Origin: Anaerotignum sp. | GTDB lineage: Bacteria; Bacillota; Clostridia; Lachnospirales; Anaerotignaceae | Reading direction: 5' to 3' | Length of the DNA stretch: 5,999 nucleotides | Assembly (NCBI GenBank): GCA_017560955.1 | Contig: JAFZDV010000206.1 | Coordinates: 1 to 5,999 of the forward strand | In this document: positions 1 through 5,917 of the stretch, in pieces | Layout: each line of letters opens with the position of its first letter | How positions within the stretch are numbered: the first letter of the stretch is position 1 | Program-made: the position numbers and the translations under genes | The notes under the pieces: model-generated | Told to the model about the DNA's origin: nothing | The model's database searches: none | Seen by the model: only the letters and a program-made list of their open reading frames with translations

Positions 1-480
1 ATCCATCTGAATCTGATGCGCAATCTGAATCACGATGAAGTGGTTTCCATCCTGCATAACCGCAAAAAAATGATGCCTAATCAGACATTGGAAAACTTCC
101 TGACAGGCATCCTGCATAACAGACTGGGCAGAACCATCCTGCGTTATGCAGGCTTTGGCTTCACAGACCCAATCCACACTTTGAAATCTTCTGATATCAA
201 GCGCATCGCTCATGCCATTCAGGATTTCGAAATCCCCGTCATCGGCGCCATGGGTTTTGATGCAGCACAGGTTACTGCAGGCGGCATCCGTACAGAAGAA
301 TTCAATCCCAAAACCATGGAAAGTTATCTTTGTCCTAACCTCTATGCAGCAGGCGAAGTACTGGATATCGATGGTGACTGCGGCGGCTTCAATCTGCAGT
401 GGGCTTGGGCCAGCGGCTATATCGCAGGCAAACAGGCAGCACATCAGAAAAAATCCCCCACTCCTTATAAGAAAAAATGA
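1..480 (+). CDS. NAD(P)/FAD-dependent oxidoreductase, HI0933/BaiN family (C-terminal part, 5' end outside window)
   Basis: This is the last 159 codons of a flavoprotein; the frame is open from base 1, so the N-terminal FAD-binding Rossmann domain lies before the window and the internal ATG at 16 is not a credible start. Visible family features are the LHNRLGRTIL stretch, a segment containing VTAGGI, and the C-terminal FAD-contacting signature LYAAGEVLDIDGDCGGFNLQ followed by WAWASGYIAG, which is characteristic of the HI0933-like family (TIGR00275 / PF03486). The protein ends in a short lysine-rich tail. Family members are soluble FAD proteins; BaiN has been associated with bile-acid dehydroxylation, but most members have no proven substrate, so no specific reaction is assigned. 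The gene is convergent with the next gene and ends seven bases before a shared terminator hairpin. Family assignment is strong; the function is open. Confidence 0.92.
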   Translation: MHLNLMRNLNHDEVVSILHNRKKMMPNQTLENFLTGILHNRLGRTILRYAGFGFTDPIHTLKSSDIKRIAHAIQDFEIPVIGAMGFDAAQVTAGGIRTEEFNPKTMESYLCPNLYAAGEVLDIDGDCGGFNLQWAWASGYIAGKQAAHQKKSPTPYKKK

Positions 481-486
481 CAACAA

Positions 487-517
487 AAAACCTCCCATAC
501 GGGAGGTTTTCTTTTTT
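487..517. terminator. Bidirectional intrinsic terminator between convergent genes
   Basis: A perfect 10-bp stem (487-496 with 501-510, core CCTCCC/GGGAGG flanked by A4/T4) closes a 4-base loop. On the plus strand it is followed by C and six T (511-517). On the minus strand the stem itself ends in TTTT and runs on into TTG. It lies 6 bases after the stop of the flavoprotein gene and just after the TAA (523-525) of the minus-strand gene, so it can serve both converging transcripts. Confidence 0.9.
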
Positions 518-522
518 ATGTT

Positions 523-2046
523 TTATTTCATCCATTTGCCATCAAGGATGTCTTTCGCATCTCTTGTCAGAGGGAAGATATCTTTCTTTTCGATATATTT
601 CAGATCGAATTTTCTGTTCAGTGCTGCAAAATGTTTCAGACCGAAAGCAATTCTGTTCAGGTAGGAATATACACCGATAGCACCTGTACTGAAGTCATTT
701 GCTTCATCACCATACAGTTCACGCAATTCTCTCAGATCGGGGAAGAGTTCATCTTTAGTAGAACCGAATCTCTGCAGTTCCACAGGAAGCTGTCCTGCTT
801 CCATCAGTTCACCCACTTTTTTCGCACTCATCGCTGCTGCCATGGATGCACGGCAGATACCAACTGCACTCAGGTAAGGTGCGCCCAGTGCCAGTGCTTT
901 ATAAACCTGATCTTCCATGGAGAAACCGCCTGTCACTGCGATATGAGGCAGGCTTACACCTTCATTTTCCAGTCTTTCCATAATATCGTTCAGATAACTC
1001 TGCATCACGCATGTAGGCAGACACCATTCATTCATCATCTTGCAAGGGCTGTAACCGGAACCGCCGCCTGCACCGTCAAATGTTACCATGTCAACCTGTG
1101 CCGCTGCTGCAATACGCAGAACATGTTCCAGATCGGCATAGTCATAACCAGCCATTTTGAAGTATACATTTTTCAGACCCATTTCACGCAGTTCGTTAAT
1201 TCTGGGTACCAGATAGTTTTCATCCCACATGGGCAGTCTTGCGTAGGAACGGAAATTTTCGCCGCGGCCTGCATTATATTTTGCAACCACTTCAGGATCG
1301 GAAGGATCAGGCAGAACCAGCAGACCCTGAGACTGTGCTTTCAGTGCCGCTTCCAGTGTTGCCAGTCTGTTAACAGGCTGTGTGCCTTTTGCAGACTGAC
1401 CAAATTTGAATTCGATTGCTTCACAACCGCATTCTTTGATGGCATATTCGGGAACGCCAATACCATCATCGTCCACATTCACCTGCAGAATGATCTGGCC
1501 GTAACCACGATAATATTTGCGGAAAGCATCCAGGAATTCACCCAGTTTAGGGCAATGAACTACTTTGCCGTTTTCCAGTTTCAGTGTGGGGTCTTTTGTA
1601 ACAGCACCTTCACCAATGACAGTCAGAACACCTGCCATCGCCGCACCGCCGAAGTAATCCTGCCAGTTTAGTTTGATCAGCGCAGGCAGAATGATGGGCA
1701 GTTTCAGTTTTACAGGATTCAGTGTACCGATTTCTGTTTCCAGATTTACATCACGGATGGTCGCTTTGTCAGAGTCCGCTTCTGCGCCCACTGCGCCAAA
1801 AACACGGCCATTGATATTAAAATGAGAATAATCGATGGGATATACTTTTTCAGATGCCACCTGATTATCACCTGTTGTTGTGGGGTAAACCGCATCGGCA
1901 CCACGCACCGCAGAAATACCGATTTCGCAGGTACCTACACAGTCTGCAGTACACATGGAACACATACCGGAGAATGTGCTGACATGCTGAGGGTCACGCA
2001 GTTTTGTTCTATTGAAAGAAGAACCTAATAATGGACTATAAGACAT
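523..2046 (-). CDS. FMN-binding glutamate synthase-like protein (standalone GltS central domain) with N-terminal four-cysteine motif
   Basis: The 507-residue product matches the FMN-binding synthase domain of glutamate synthase (PF01645 type, TIM barrel). Seen: FGQSAKG at about 215-221, corresponding to the QGAKPG stretch of GltS; TFDGAGGGSGYSP at 322-334, corresponding to GHDGGTGASP; and an IAVTGGFSM segment near 369-377 followed by a phosphate-binding type helix (ALALGAPYLSAVGICR). Four cysteines near the N-terminus (C29, C32, C36, C40; spacing CX2CX3CX3C) could hold an Fe-S cluster. C335, C342 and C346 form a second cysteine-rich patch. The glutaminase domain and the C-terminal GXGXG helix of full GltS are absent, and so is the usual 3Fe-4S triplet after the barrel, so it is unlikely to be a complete glutamate synthase alone. 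The start is supported by a perfect AAGGAGGT (2053-2060) six bases upstream. It has its own promoter and terminator. The physiological reaction and electron partner are unknown. Confidence 0.88.
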   Translation of the reverse strand: MSYSPLLGSSFNRTKLRDPQHVSTFSGMCSMCTADCVGTCEIGISAVRGADAVYPTTTGDNQVASEKVYPIDYSHFNINGRVFGAVGAEADSDKATIRDVNLETEIGTLNPVKLKLPIILPALIKLNWQDYFGGAAMAGVLTVIGEGAVTKDPTLKLENGKVVHCPKLGEFLDAFRKYYRGYGQIILQVNVDDDGIGVPEYAIKECGCEAIEFKFGQSAKGTQPVNRLATLEAALKAQSQGLLVLPDPSDPEVVAKYNAGRGENFRSYARLPMWDENYLVPRINELREMGLKNVYFKMAGYDYADLEHVLRIAAAAQVDMVTFDGAGGGSGYSPCKMMNEWCLPTCVMQSYLNDIMERLENEGVSLPHIAVTGGFSMEDQVYKALALGAPYLSAVGICRASMAAAMSAKKVGELMEAGQLPVELQRFGSTKDELFPDLRELRELYGDEANDFSTGAIGVYSYLNRIAFGLKHFAALNRKFDLKYIEKKDIFPLTRDAKDILDGKWMK

Positions 2047-2088
2047 AACAAGACCTCCTTAAAAATGCTATTTGAAAGCAATTCATTT

Positions 2089-2106
2089 GCACTTAGCATA
2101 GCACTT
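2089..2106. repeat. Direct repeat of a hexamer bracketing the -10 element
   Basis: On the minus strand AAGTGC occurs on both sides of the -10 hexamer TATGCT, giving a 6-6-6 arrangement (2101-2106, then 2095-2100, then 2089-2094). The upstream copy supplies the extended -10 TGC. It could be a tandem half-site for a regulator, or coincidence in a short stretch. Confidence 0.35.
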
Positions 2107-2123
2107 TCACGGACATTTGTCAA
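2095..2123 (-). promoter_or_regulatory. Sigma-A-type promoter of the glutamate synthase-like gene
   Basis: Read on the minus strand there is a perfect -35 TTGACA (2118-2123), a 17-base spacer, and a -10 TATGCT (2095-2100) preceded by TGC, which makes it an extended -10. Transcription would begin near 2088, leaving a leader of about 40 bases that contains the AAGGAGGT site. Near-consensus elements with ideal spacing suggest a strong promoter unless it is repressed. Confidence 0.85.
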
Positions 2124-2134
2124 TTTATGACAAA
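2116..2134. promoter_or_regulatory. 19-bp inverted repeat over the -35 element (candidate operator)
   Basis: Perfect 7-base arms, TTTGTCA (2116-2122) and TGACAAA (2128-2134), are separated by ATTTA. The dyad contains most of the -35 hexamer TTGACA, so a dimeric regulator bound here would block or contact RNA polymerase. The outer TTGT...ACAA resembles redox-regulator (Rex-like) sites in general layout, but the overall length is one base short of that consensus, so no regulator is named. The regulatory role is inferred. Confidence 0.45.
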
Positions 2135-2200
2135 CAAACACAAAATCCATTCCTTTTCTTTATTTATATTAAACAAATATGTTTTCTCATATTGTGGAAC

Positions 2201-2232
2201 AAAAAAGAACCCTCTGTATTGCTACAGAGGGT
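2201..2232 (-). terminator. Intrinsic terminator downstream of fbp
   Basis: A perfect 10-bp stem pairs 2209-2218 with 2223-2232 around a 4-base loop. Reading the minus strand, the stem ends in AGGGT and is followed by TC and six T (2201-2206). It lies 14 bases past the fbp stop codon and upstream of the promoter of the next gene, so fbp transcription should end here. Confidence 0.9.
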
Positions 2233-2246
2233 CAGTTTCTATGTAT

Positions 2247-4232
2247 TTAGTTGCCGCGTTCCTTCAGGATACCATTCTGATATGCATAAACCAGTTTTTC
2301 CAGTTCATCTACACTATCCTGCAGTTTTACGCCGATATCTGTATCTCTTACACGGATACGGTCCTGTGTATACTGCAGTGCAACTGTGGAGGACAGAATA
2401 TCCTGTTCTTCCGCAATGGCAATATCTGTGGATACGAAAGGTTCATGGGATACCAGTACGATACCGTGAGAGTTGTAAATCAGTGTGTAACCTGCGATAC
2501 CTGTTTCTTTCTGGTATGCTTTGGAGAAACCACCGTCGATTACAAACAGTTTACCATTTGCCTTGATAGGGCTTTCACCTTTTACTACCTTAACAGGTAC
2601 ATGGCCGTTTACGATATGGGATGTTTCGGGATCCAGACCAAAGGCAGACAGTACATTCTTACATACTGCTTCTTCGTTTCTCAGTGTATAGTAAGGGTTC
2701 TTTTCTTCTTTGTGTGTTTCTTTATCTTCGATAAAATATCTTTCGAAGGTTGTCATTTTCTTCTTACCGAACAGAGGAGAATCTTCACCGCACCACATAT
2801 ACCAGATGTAGTCCATGCATTCACGTTTTGCTTCTGTGTGGGCTTTGTTGAAGTAACCTTCACGCATGGTTCTTTCTACCGCATCCAGATAATCCTTACC
2901 GATATATTTCTGGCCGCGGAATTCCACTTCTTTCAGTGTGCCATCTGCGTTCATGGGGATACCGCCATGGAACATCAGATTGGAGTTGAAAATAGTATAC
3001 ATACTGCCTTTATGATACAGCACGCGGATGTGTTCCTGCAGTTTTTCACTGTTTACGAAGGAGGATTTTACTTTATCCATAACTTCCTGTTCTTCTTCTG
3101 TCAGTGTATAAGGATCGTTAGGGTCAATAGTGGGGAAGTTCATATCTCTCATGGGATAGTCCACACCTTCGATATTGACTGTACCTTTTTCGAAATCGAT
3201 CTTATCCAGCAGCAGTCTGTTTTCCATACGGAATTCAGGACGGCGCTGAATGATCTGACCTTCCATTTTCCACTGCATAACAGAAATCGCCTTATGCATT
3301 TTCGCGATCATATTAAAGTCTTTGTCGCTCAGCACTTCATCGCCTTTAGGTTTGAAACGATCACAGGGGTCATCTGCATATTTTTCCATGGCGAATGTTG
3401 CCAGAGGCAGCAGATTGATACCATAGTCTTCTTCGATAGTATCCAGATTTGCATATCTTGTCTGGATACGCAGAACGTTACAAATCAGCGCCTGAGAACC
3501 TGCGGCAGCACCCATCCATGCGATATCGTGGTTACCCCACTGAATATCTACGGAGTGATAGTTTGCCAGGATATCCATGATTCTTGCGGCATGAGGGCCT
3601 CGGTCATAGATATCACCCAGAACATGCAGCTGGTCAATCGCCAGTCGCTGGATCAGTTTACACATTGCTGTGATAAAACGATCCGCCTGACCCAGGTCAA
3701 TGATCGTATGGATGATTTCTGTATAATATCTGTCCTTATCTGCACTGGAGTTGTTTTCGTGCAGCAGTTCTTCGATGATATATGCAAATTCCTTAGGCAG
3801 AGCCTTTCTTACTTTGGAACGAGTATATTTGGAAGAAACAACCTTACAGATCTTAACCAGTCTGTGCAGAGTGATTTTATACCATTCTTCCAGATCTTCA
3901 GGATCTTCTGTTTCTGCCAGATGTTCCAGTTTCTGTTCAGGATAGTAGATCAGTGTTGCCAGAGATTTCTTTTCGCTGTTACGCAGGCTCTCACCGAAAA
4001 TCGCACTGATCTGGTTTTTGATAACGCCGGAAGCATTACGCAGTACATGGCTGAAGGAATCTGCTTCACCATGAATGTCAGATACAAAATGTTCTGTACC
4101 TTTGGGCAGGTTCAGGATCGCCTTCAAGTTGATGATCTCTGTCGCCGCACTGTTGATATTTTTATACTGATCAGACAGCAGTCTCATGTATTTCAATTCT
4201 TCTGCTGTAAAATTACCATTACCACAATACAT
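2247..4232 (-). CDS. fbp: Fructose-1,6-bisphosphatase, class III
   Basis: The enzyme hydrolyses fructose 1,6-bisphosphate to fructose 6-phosphate and phosphate in the cytosol, the irreversible step of gluconeogenesis (EC 3.1.3.11). The 661-residue length is close to the roughly 640-670 residues usual for class III enzymes of Firmicutes (PF06874, Bacillus YydE/Fbp type). The metallophosphoesterase motifs are all visible: FVSDIHGE at 49-56 (D52, H54), LGDIYDRGP at 205-213 (D207), WGNHD at 232-236 (N234, H235), then FHGGIP at 421-426 (H422), VNGHVP at 541-546 (H544) and VIDGG at 564-568. The catalytic core therefore appears intact. The ATG at 4232 is preceded by GAGGTG (4238-4243) at five bases, which favours it over the internal ATG at codon 16. 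It has its own extended -10 promoter and a terminator on each side, so it is probably monocistronic. The gene uses no TTA, CTA or TCA codon, because the antisense frame in the same register has no stop along its full length. Confidence 0.97.
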   Translation of the reverse strand: MYCGNGNFTAEELKYMRLLSDQYKNINSAATEIINLKAILNLPKGTEHFVSDIHGEADSFSHVLRNASGVIKNQISAIFGESLRNSEKKSLATLIYYPEQKLEHLAETEDPEDLEEWYKITLHRLVKICKVVSSKYTRSKVRKALPKEFAYIIEELLHENNSSADKDRYYTEIIHTIIDLGQADRFITAMCKLIQRLAIDQLHVLGDIYDRGPHAARIMDILANYHSVDIQWGNHDIAWMGAAAGSQALICNVLRIQTRYANLDTIEEDYGINLLPLATFAMEKYADDPCDRFKPKGDEVLSDKDFNMIAKMHKAISVMQWKMEGQIIQRRPEFRMENRLLLDKIDFEKGTVNIEGVDYPMRDMNFPTIDPNDPYTLTEEEQEVMDKVKSSFVNSEKLQEHIRVLYHKGSMYTIFNSNLMFHGGIPMNADGTLKEVEFRGQKYIGKDYLDAVERTMREGYFNKAHTEAKRECMDYIWYMWCGEDSPLFGKKKMTTFERYFIEDKETHKEEKNPYYTLRNEEAVCKNVLSAFGLDPETSHIVNGHVPVKVVKGESPIKANGKLFVIDGGFSKAYQKETGIAGYTLIYNSHGIVLVSHEPFVSTDIAIAEEQDILSSTVALQYTQDRIRVRDTDIGVKLQDSVDELEKLVYAYQNGILKERGN

Positions 4233-4261
4233 AAACGCACCTCGATTCTTTCCCTATTTTT

Positions 4262-4285
4262 GTGCTTACTTTATAAGTATAGCAC
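4262..4285. promoter_or_regulatory. Inverted repeat covering the fbp -10 element (candidate operator)
   Basis: GTGCT plus TACTT (4262-4271) is mirrored by AAGTA (4275-4279) and AGCAC (4281-4285), with a three-base centre and one unpaired base at 4280. The -10 hexamer lies entirely inside the right half. The position suggests a repressor site or a structure at the start of the transcript; no known regulator consensus is recognised. The role is inferred only from symmetry and position. Confidence 0.45.
4276..4284 (-). promoter_or_regulatory. Extended -10 promoter of fbp
   Basis: On the minus strand TGC precedes TATACT (the -10 hexamer at 4276-4281), an extended -10 with five of six matches to TATAAT. 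No good -35 lies at 16-18 bases; the TTGACT at 4304-4309 is 22 bases away, too far for normal use. Transcription would start near 4269, leaving a leader of about 37 bases that contains the GAGGTG ribosome binding site. An extended -10 without a -35 fits either a moderate promoter or one that needs an activator. Confidence 0.65.
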
Positions 4286-4325
4286 CAAAAAAGGGATTTT
4301 CCTAGTCAATTTTTCGAAACGGGAC

Positions 4326-4359
4326 AAAAAATGCCCCAATACATACTGTATTGAGGCAT
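4326..4359 (-). terminator. Intrinsic terminator of the 312-residue membrane protein gene
   Basis: A 12-bp stem pairs 4331-4342 with 4348-4359 around a 5-base loop. In the minus-strand RNA the single non-Watson-Crick position is a G-U wobble, so the stem is continuous. It is followed by a run of six T (4326-4331, the first of which belongs to the stem end). It begins 4 bases after the TGA at 4364-4366 and lies upstream of the fbp promoter. Confidence 0.9.
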
Positions 4360-4363
4360 ATGC

Positions 4364-5302
4364 TCATTTATTCTCGTTTTCGTCCTTTTCCTCTTCCAGA
4401 AGAGGGACAACTTCTTCTGTTTTTTCCTCTGCAACGCCATCCACAGTACCTTCCACAGGTTCCGCCGGCATATCTTCCGCAGAAGCAAAATCATTCACAA
4501 AACCAGTACCGAATACACAGGCACCTTCTGCCACAGCTTTTCTGTTCAGATACAGCAGACATTCACCAACTGCAGTAAAGCCTACAGAAATGTAGCACAG
4601 GAACTGATAGATCAGATCTTTTTTTGTACCATCTCCCATGAAGGAGCAGATCATCTCAAATACCGTATTCCACAGCATTGCAATACAAGCCAGCATGAAC
4701 AGATAGCCCATAGTCTTCCACCATTTGCCCTGTACCAGTTCTTTACTTGCACGGAGCGCATCCCAGCCTTTTTTATCTTCAAAAGCGATCACGCAGGCAT
4801 ACAGACCCCATGCGATACCAAAGTACACACCGGGCACGATCACAAAACTGCCCAGCAGAACCAGAGAACCATAAATAAAACCTGTGATCAGAATGGCAGG
4901 CATATGGTTCAGAGCTTCGCCAATGGCTTTGCCTGCTTCCATTTTTTCCCCATCCAGATGCTGTTTTACCATTTTTGCAATAGCGATACTGCCTACAGGC
5001 TGCAGGAACATGGCTACCGCATACAGCAGGAATTCCTGCGTCATCAGCTGCATCATCTGTTCCAACATCTGCTGTACCTGAGGCTGTGTGGGTGCCATAC
5101 TGCCATCAATATGAACCATCGCCAACTGCACCTGGGTCATTCTCTGCAGAATCACTGTTTCCAACAAAGAAATAGGCAGGAAAATAAAAAACAATACTTT
5201 CAGAAAAGAATTGAAAATCCCGGCAAATACCTGCAAGGACATCTGAACCAGTTCGATCCATCTCAATTCTCTATTGTAAATTTCATTTCTCAATAAAATC
5301 AT
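4364..5302 (-). CDS. Multi-pass membrane protein with GPDPase-membrane-domain-like segment and acidic tail
   Basis: The 312-residue product has about six hydrophobic segments (roughly 28-51, 91-110, 134-152, 153-174, 196-221, 230-252). Between the fourth and fifth lies a pattern seen in membrane proteins related to the glycerophosphodiester phosphodiesterase membrane domain (PF10110-like): PGVYFGIAWGLY at 157-168, then FEDKKGWDALRASKELVQGK, then WW at 194-195. No phosphodiesterase catalytic domain is present, so no enzyme activity is proposed. A Met/Gln-rich stretch (72-89) lies between the first two helices, and residues about 276-312 form a strongly acidic, probably disordered, cytoplasmic-type tail. 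The ATG at 5302 has its only purine-rich site (GAAAGG) directly abutting it, so initiation at the TTG of codon 4 (5293) is a real alternative. It has its own promoter and terminator. Family placement is tentative; the function is unknown. Confidence 0.82.
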   Translation of the reverse strand: MILLRNEIYNRELRWIELVQMSLQVFAGIFNSFLKVLFFIFLPISLLETVILQRMTQVQLAMVHIDGSMAPTQPQVQQMLEQMMQLMTQEFLLYAVAMFLQPVGSIAIAKMVKQHLDGEKMEAGKAIGEALNHMPAILITGFIYGSLVLLGSFVIVPGVYFGIAWGLYACVIAFEDKKGWDALRASKELVQGKWWKTMGYLFMLACIAMLWNTVFEMICSFMGDGTKKDLIYQFLCYISVGFTAVGECLLYLNRKAVAEGACVFGTGFVNDFASAEDMPAEPVEGTVDGVAEEKTEEVVPLLEEEKDENENK

Positions 5303-5309
5303 CCTTTCT
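5303..5309 (-). promoter_or_regulatory. Ribosome binding site that questions the ATG start of the 312-residue protein
   Basis: The minus strand reads AGAAAGG immediately followed by the annotated ATG, with no spacer. A normal spacer of nine bases would instead place initiation at the TTG of codon 4 (5291-5293), giving a product three residues shorter. No better Shine-Dalgarno sequence lies 5-10 bases before the ATG. Confidence 0.5.
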
Positions 5310-5325
5310 TTTCTCTATGAAAGGT

Positions 5326-5354
5326 ATGATACCATACTTCGACAGAAAATCCAA
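5326..5354 (-). promoter_or_regulatory. Predicted promoter of the 312-residue membrane protein gene
   Basis: On the minus strand a -10 TATCAT (5326-5331) is preceded by TGG (extended -10) and lies 17 bases from a weak -35, TTGGAT (5349-5354, three of six matches). Transcription would begin near 5319. The -10 is five of six to consensus, so the call rests mainly on the extended -10. The 11-base palindrome GGTATGATACC (5323-5333, 5-bp arms, one central base) overlaps the -10 and could be an operator half-site or chance. Confidence 0.55.
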
Positions 5355-5392
5355 TTGTATCCGACCATTGGAAATCTTAATTTTTTGTGAAC

Positions 5393-5420
5393 AAAAATAA
5401 GAGCGGCAAAAGCCGCTCTT
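5393..5420 (-). terminator. Intrinsic terminator of the small membrane protein gene
   Basis: A 9-bp GC-rich stem (AAGAGCGGC at 5399-5407 with 5412-5420) closes an A4 loop on the plus strand. Reading the minus strand it is followed by A and five T (5393-5397). It starts 2 bases past the TAA at 5423-5425 and ends before the -35 region of the next gene, separating the two membrane protein genes into different transcripts. Confidence 0.9.
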
Positions 5421-5422
5421 TC

Positions 5423-5887
5423 TTACCGTTCCATTTCTTTCTGTAATTCTTCTTTGGGAAGGAAGGTATAGTTTTTCCAATATACAATCAAAGTCACAAT
5501 ATAAAACCCTGTTACAGTGATATATCGTAAACTTCTGTAAGTATAATACGCAAACTGATAAACCCAAACAGGAATTTCAGCTCCCACAAACCATTCCAAA
5601 GGAAGCACAAGCATCAGCAGTACGCAATATAGCAAACCAATGCATAACCCAATCAAAGGCGCTCTGCTGGTTTCCATCGGTTTAGAGAAAAACCTTACTG
5701 CCAGAACTGCCAGAACCACACCAAGCAACAATGCCAGAAAAGCCTGTCCAAAAAACGCCGTCAGAGAATCATAAGTTCTGGATGCATATTCTCCCAGCAT
5801 TTTCTCCAGACTTCCAAAGACATGGATCACCAGAAAAGGTGTCACCGCTGCATAGATGCCCCAGAAAACATCTCTTCCTCTTGTCAT
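5423..5887 (-). CDS. Small four-helix membrane protein of unknown function
   Basis: The product of 154 residues (156 if the upstream ATG at 5893 is used) has four hydrophobic segments, at about 8-26, 48-68, 79-98 and 122-138 in the longer numbering. It also has an aromatic-rich stretch before the last helix (VWVYQFAYYTYRSLRY) and a charged C-terminal end (PKEELQKEMER). No family motif or catalytic residue pattern is recognised. The start is placed at codon 3 of the longer frame because AAGGAG (5895-5900) lies only one base from the first ATG but seven bases from the second. The gene follows the end of an upstream reading frame by about 30 bases with no terminator or good promoter between them, so cotranscription is likely. 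A stem-loop surrounds its ribosome binding site. It is likely a real gene because it keeps a long open frame, has a ribosome binding site, and is closed by a terminator. Confidence 0.75.
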   Translation of the reverse strand: MTRGRDVFWGIYAAVTPFLVIHVFGSLEKMLGEYASRTYDSLTAFFGQAFLALLLGVVLAVLAVRFFSKPMETSRAPLIGLCIGLLYCVLLMLVLPLEWFVGAEIPVWVYQFAYYTYRSLRYITVTGFYIVTLIVYWKNYTFLPKEELQKEMER

Positions 5888-5909
5888 AAGCATTCTCCTT
5901 TCTTATGAC
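5883..5909 (-). promoter_or_regulatory. Inverted repeat around the ribosome binding site and start codon of the small membrane protein gene
   Basis: Two perfect 8-base arms, GTCATAAG and CTTATGAC on the minus strand (5902-5909 and 5883-5890), flank an 11-base loop that contains AAAGGAG and the first possible ATG. The second, better-spaced ATG (5885-5887) sits inside the 3' arm. In the mRNA this would present the Shine-Dalgarno in a loop while pairing the likely start codon, a layout that can tune translation. Function is inferred; the stem is AT-rich and only moderately stable. Confidence 0.45.
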
Positions 5910-5917
5910 GCCCCCTT

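Noticed and set aside
48..120. A 13-base direct repeat CATCCTGCATAAC at 48-60 and 108-120
   Set aside because: It encodes the repeated ILHN stretch inside the flavoprotein; similar leucine/arginine-rich spacing is normal in this family, and the copies are isolated, so it is not a CRISPR or mobile-element repeat.
631..1671. A 346-residue plus-strand open frame opposite the glutamate synthase-like gene
   Set aside because: It has the same codon-register shadow effect, with Cys- and His-rich composition and no ribosome binding site.
2032..2082. A possible 16-codon upstream frame (starting MNCFQIAF) in the leader of the glutamate synthase-like gene that overlaps its start codon
   Set aside because: It has no Shine-Dalgarno sequence before its ATG, and it is short enough to arise by chance in an AT-rich leader.
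2124..2200. AT-rich intergenic stretch as a possible plus-strand promoter or small RNA
   Set aside because: No paired -35/-10 with a downstream plus-strand gene was found. The stretch is adequately explained as the upstream region of the minus-strand promoter next to the fbp terminator.
4304..4309. TTGACT as the -35 of the fbp promoter
   Set aside because: It lies 22 bases from the -10 TATACT, too far for sigma-A; no -10 exists at 16-18 bases from it.
2127..4595. An 822-residue plus-strand open frame opposite fbp
   Set aside because: It is in exact codon register with fbp, has an unnatural Cys/Phe/Ile-rich composition, lacks a ribosome binding site, and runs through two terminators and a promoter. 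It is explained by codon bias in fbp, whose catalytic motifs are all intact.
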